From: Chthoniobacter sp.
GTDB lineage: Bacteria > Verrucomicrobiota > Verrucomicrobiia > Chthoniobacterales > Chthoniobacteraceae
Direction: 5' to 3'
NCBI GenBank assembly: GCA_025352865.1
Contig: JANXSB010000399.1
Coordinates: 1-9,203 of the forward strand
Length of the DNA stretch: 9,203 nucleotides
A program made the position numbers and the translations under genes. How positions within the stretch are numbered: the first letter of the stretch is position 1; the number at the start of each line of letters is the position of its first letter. Shown here one piece after another: positions 6,968-9,203 of the stretch. A model generated the notes under the pieces. That model was given only the letters and a program-made list of their open reading frames with translations, was not told the DNA's origin and did not search any database.

Positions 6968-7000
6968 ACCCGGGCTTTTGGAGAAATCTAAAGACCATTA

Positions 7001-7042
7001 TCCCCGCCGCTAAAAACGCACTGGCATTCAAAGGGGCGGGGA
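7001..7042 (-). repeat. GC-rich inverted repeat at the dnaG-rpoD junction
   Basis: TCCCCGCC at 7001-7008 and GGCGGGGA at 7035-7042 form a perfect 8-bp stem with a 26-base loop. In the leftward transcript the 5' arm is in the last dnaG codons, the loop holds the dnaG stop (7030-7028) and the 3' arm ends 33 bases before the rpoD ATG. No U-run follows, so a simple intrinsic terminator is unlikely. In E. coli the dnaG-rpoD junction is a known RNA-processing site, so a role in uncoupling rpoD from dnaG expression is plausible. A GATAAT hexamer (7003-6998 on the minus strand) overlaps the 3' arm, but no good -35 stands 16-18 bases upstream of it. Confidence 0.5.
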
Positions 7043-8845
7043 CAAAGGCCGCGCAACATCCGTTAGTCGTTTTTGGAGGTCAAGGATTTCTTTCTGCAGT
7101 TTCGACTGCTCTGTAAAATCGAGGTTTGGCGTCCGCAAACGCGCCTGAATCGCCTCGATTCGCCGCCGGATTTGCCGCCGCTCCAAGTCGCGCCAGCAGT
7201 CGTGGGCCTGGGTCATCGCGTGCGCCGGGGGCGGCTCGCCGAGCAGGCCGGAGACGACCGCCTCCTCGGCGGCGTCGAGCGTGGTGAGAAAGGCGTGGAT
7301 CGATGCCTGACTGCCCGGCTGCAAGTCGGCGGCGAGGATTTTCACCAGCAGCGCCGCGTCCGGGTCGTCCCCGAAAACGCGCCGCCACGGCTCCGCCAGA
7401 AGCCACGCCCGCGCCGCCGCATCGTGCAGCGCCACGAGCGCGAGCAGCCGGGCTGTGGCATCGAGCGTGGCCGGTTCCGCTTCGCCGGTTCCGGGGTCCT
7501 CCGCTTCGAGCGGCTTGGCCGTTTTCAGTTTCAAAAGCCGCGCGAACTCCGCCATCGAGATTTCCAGCCGCATGCTCACCTTGTTCATCACCGCCTCCCG
7601 CAGCATCGCGTCGCCCAGCAGCCCGATCGACTCCGCCATCTTCCGCGCCGCCTGCATCTTCCCCCGCGGCGTCGCGAAGTCCGGCCCGCGCGCCAGCCGG
7701 TCGAGCTGGAAATCGAAAAAATCCTTCGCCGCCGCAATGCGCTCAACGAACGCCGCCGGCCCCTTCCCGCGGATCATCGAATCCGGATCCTCCCCCGGCG
7801 GCATCTCCGCCACCCGCACCGTCAGACTTTCCGCGAGCAGCGACGCCAGCGAACGCTCCGCCGCCTTTTCCCCCGCCGCATCCGCGTCGAAGCACAGCAC
7901 CACCTCGCCGTCCGGCAGGAAGCGCTTCAAAATCCGCGCCTGCTTTTCCGTGAACGCCGTCCCCTGCGGCGCAATCACATTCTGCACCCCGCTTTCAAAC
8001 GCCGTGATCAAATCGAGCTGCCCCTCGCACACGATCGCCGACCGCTTATCAATCACCGCCCGCTTCGACTTGTGCAGCCCGAAAAGCACCGCGCCCTTCG
8101 TGAAAATCATCGTCTCCGGCGAATTCACATACTTCGCCGCCTTCGCCTCCGCCTCCAGCACCCGCCCGCTGAAAGCGATCACCTCCCCGTTGTCATTGCA
8201 GATCGGAAACATCACCCGCCCCCGGAAACGATCATAAAACTCCCCGCGCGGATTCTCCTCATCGCGCAGCTTCGCCAGCCCGCTCGCGATCAGCTCCTCA
8301 TCGGAAAACCCCGCGCCCCGCGCGAAATCCCGCATCGCATCCCAGGCCTCCGGCGCATACCCGAGCTGCCACGCCTTCGCGATCTCCCCGCCGATCCCGC
8401 GCCCCTTCAAATAATCCCGCGCCACCTGCGCCGACGGCTTTTTCAAAAGCTGCGCGTGGAAAAACTCCGCCGCCTCCGCGTGCAGCGCCAGCAGCCGCCG
8501 CCGCATCGAAAACCGCGCCGTATCCTCCGCGCTCATCTCCGCCTCCACCAGCTTGATCCCCGCGCGCTCCGCCAGCTTCTTCGCCGCCGCCACGAAATCC
8601 AGATTCTCGTAGCTCATCACAAACCGGATCACGCTCCCGCCCGCCCCGCAGCCAAAGCACTTGAAAATCTGCCGCTGCGGATTCACCGAAAAAGACGGCG
8701 TCCGCTCCTGGTGAAACGGGCACAGCGCCTTCCACATCCCGCCCGCCCGCTTCAGCGGAAAGTACCCGCCGATCACCTCCACGATGTCGTTCGCGGCGAT
8801 GATCTGATCGACAGTTTCCGGCGGAATGAGAGCCATGCCCGCCAC
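7028..8845 (-). CDS. dnaG: DNA primase
   Basis: Makes RNA primers at the replication fork and works with the DnaB helicase. The 605-aa protein has the three usual parts. The N-terminal zinc-binding domain has ligands Cys42, His45, Cys63 and Cys66 (CPFH and CFGC). The RNA polymerase/TOPRIM core contains RFRGRVMFPI (206-215), FSGRVL (225-230), KYVNSPET (238-245), the acidic EGQLD (274-278), the metal-binding DAD in CFDADAAG (318-325), and EDPDS (352-356). The C-terminal part (about 450-605) is the helicase-interacting region, weakly conserved and mainly helical. Most DnaG proteins have EGYxD where this one has EGQLD; the catalytic Glu and Asp remain. Two in-frame ATGs, 8845 and 8836, are both possible; neither has a Shine-Dalgarno site. 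It lies upstream of rpoD in the same direction, and its start is 27 bases after the stop of an unrelated beta-rich protein gene rather than rpsU. Confidence 0.98.
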   Translation of the reverse strand: MAGMALIPPETVDQIIAANDIVEVIGGYFPLKRAGGMWKALCPFHQERTPSFSVNPQRQIFKCFGCGAGGSVIRFVMSYENLDFVAAAKKLAERAGIKLVEAEMSAEDTARFSMRRRLLALHAEAAEFFHAQLLKKPSAQVARDYLKGRGIGGEIAKAWQLGYAPEAWDAMRDFARGAGFSDEELIASGLAKLRDEENPRGEFYDRFRGRVMFPICNDNGEVIAFSGRVLEAEAKAAKYVNSPETMIFTKGAVLFGLHKSKRAVIDKRSAIVCEGQLDLITAFESGVQNVIAPQGTAFTEKQARILKRFLPDGEVVLCFDADAAGEKAAERSLASLLAESLTVRVAEMPPGEDPDSMIRGKGPAAFVERIAAAKDFFDFQLDRLARGPDFATPRGKMQAARKMAESIGLLGDAMLREAVMNKVSMRLEISMAEFARLLKLKTAKPLEAEDPGTGEAEPATLDATARLLALVALHDAAARAWLLAEPWRRVFGDDPDAALLVKILAADLQPGSQASIHAFLTTLDAAEEAVVSGLLGEPPPAHAMTQAHDCWRDLERRQIRRRIEAIQARLRTPNLDFTEQSKLQKEILDLQKRLTDVARPLSPPL

Positions 8846-8872
8846 TCTAGCGCATCCAGCAAGCCCGCGCCC

Positions 8873-9203
8873 CTAGACCCCGCGCACCGTCAGGTCCAGC
8901 GCCTGGCTGACCTGGCCAAAGGCCGCGCCCTTGTAGCGGTATTGCACCTCGAAGGTCCAGATTTCCGCCGTGCCGGCCGCCGGGAGGGGCTCCGTCACTT
9001 CGTAATGGCGGCCCGTCGAGAAACCGATCTGCTTTTTCGCCTGCGTGGGGCGCGTGAGCCAGACCGTGTAGCCGTCGAAGACCCCCTTCTTGCAGATCAG
9101 CCCAGGGTGGCCGCTGTGGAAAAGATCGCCCGTCACCACCGGCACCACCGCCGGGTCCGGCGGCGGGATGTCCGCGCCCTCGATGCCGAGGAGCTGGCCG
9201 TCC
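8873..9203 (-). CDS. Hypothetical beta-rich (possibly Fn3-like) protein, C-terminal part
   Basis: The last 109 codons of a protein whose start lies beyond the right edge; the frame is open from 9202 to the TAG at 8875-8873. I cannot assign a family with certainty. The sequence begins with a polar stretch containing PPPDPAVVPVV, then alternates short hydrophobic strands: GLICKKGVFDGYTVWLTR, the turn RHYEVTEPLP, and IWTFEVQYRYKG, ending LDLTVRGV. This strand-turn pattern with a W...Y...Y core fits a fibronectin-III-like sandwich. Comparable C-terminal domains, as far as I recall, occur in hypothetical proteins of Verrucomicrobiota. A GTG at 9148 could serve as a start, but the uninterrupted frame upstream argues that it is internal. 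It ends 27 bases before dnaG, so read-through into dnaG is possible. Confidence 0.6.
   Translation of the reverse strand, partial: DGQLLGIEGADIPPPDPAVVPVVTGDLFHSGHPGLICKKGVFDGYTVWLTRPTQAKKQIGFSTGRHYEVTEPLPAAGTAEIWTFEVQYRYKGAAFGQVSQALDLTVRGV

Noticed and set aside
4970..6991. A 673-codon open frame on the plus strand opposite rpoD
   Set aside because: It is the antisense shadow of the GC-rich rpoD gene. Its translation is rich in Leu, Arg, His and Phe without recognisable domains, while the opposite strand encodes an unmistakable sigma-70.
7303..8237. Plus-strand frames opposite dnaG rich in Pro, Ala, Ser and Arg
   Set aside because: These are composition-driven antisense frames over conserved DnaG motifs; no domain or plausible start context.

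Overview
The window looks like a chromosomal segment from a GC-rich Gram-negative bacterium, most likely a member of the Verrucomicrobiota. The reasons are a DnaG with an EGQLD variant of the TOPRIM motif, a sigma-70 factor with a long lysine/alanine-rich tail, small proteins of types I associate with that phylum, and almost no Shine-Dalgarno sequences before the starts. This placement is inference; no rRNA gene is present. Coding is dense: no gap between genes exceeds about 75 bases, and I see no tRNA, rRNA, CRISPR array, insertion sequence or complete phage gene.

Layout. Positions 1-1380 are read leftward: a family 2 glycosyltransferase of the lipopolysaccharide-core type, then the N-terminal part of glycyl-tRNA synthetase, cut by the left edge. 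A 14-base-pair interrupted dyad (1381-1418) lies between this pair and two rightward genes. The first rightward gene encodes a TonB-like membrane anchor joined to an OmpA-type peptidoglycan-binding domain. The second encodes a polytopic GT-C (ArnT/PMT-like) glycosyltransferase. Both look like envelope-building functions. The rightward pair converges on a long leftward block with only 6 bases between stop codons.

The leftward block (9203 to 3999) reads, in order of transcription: the C-terminal part of an unrecognised beta-rich protein; DNA primase dnaG; the housekeeping sigma factor rpoD; a small single-pass membrane protein resembling an anti-sigma factor; and a secreted helical protein whose start overlaps the previous stop as ATGA. 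dnaG-rpoD is the core of the macromolecular synthesis operon, here without rpsU directly upstream. An 8-bp GC-rich inverted repeat spans the dnaG stop codon and the gap before rpoD. The last two genes form a membrane/periplasm pair of the sort normally found with an ECF sigma factor, but here they follow the primary sigma gene.

The observations most worth following up are the TonB-anchor/OmpA fusion, the histone-H1-like tail on the primary sigma factor, the sigma-adjacent membrane/periplasm pair, and a nested palindrome of low GC content inside the glycyl-tRNA synthetase reading frame. I do not see a clearly new multi-gene system.
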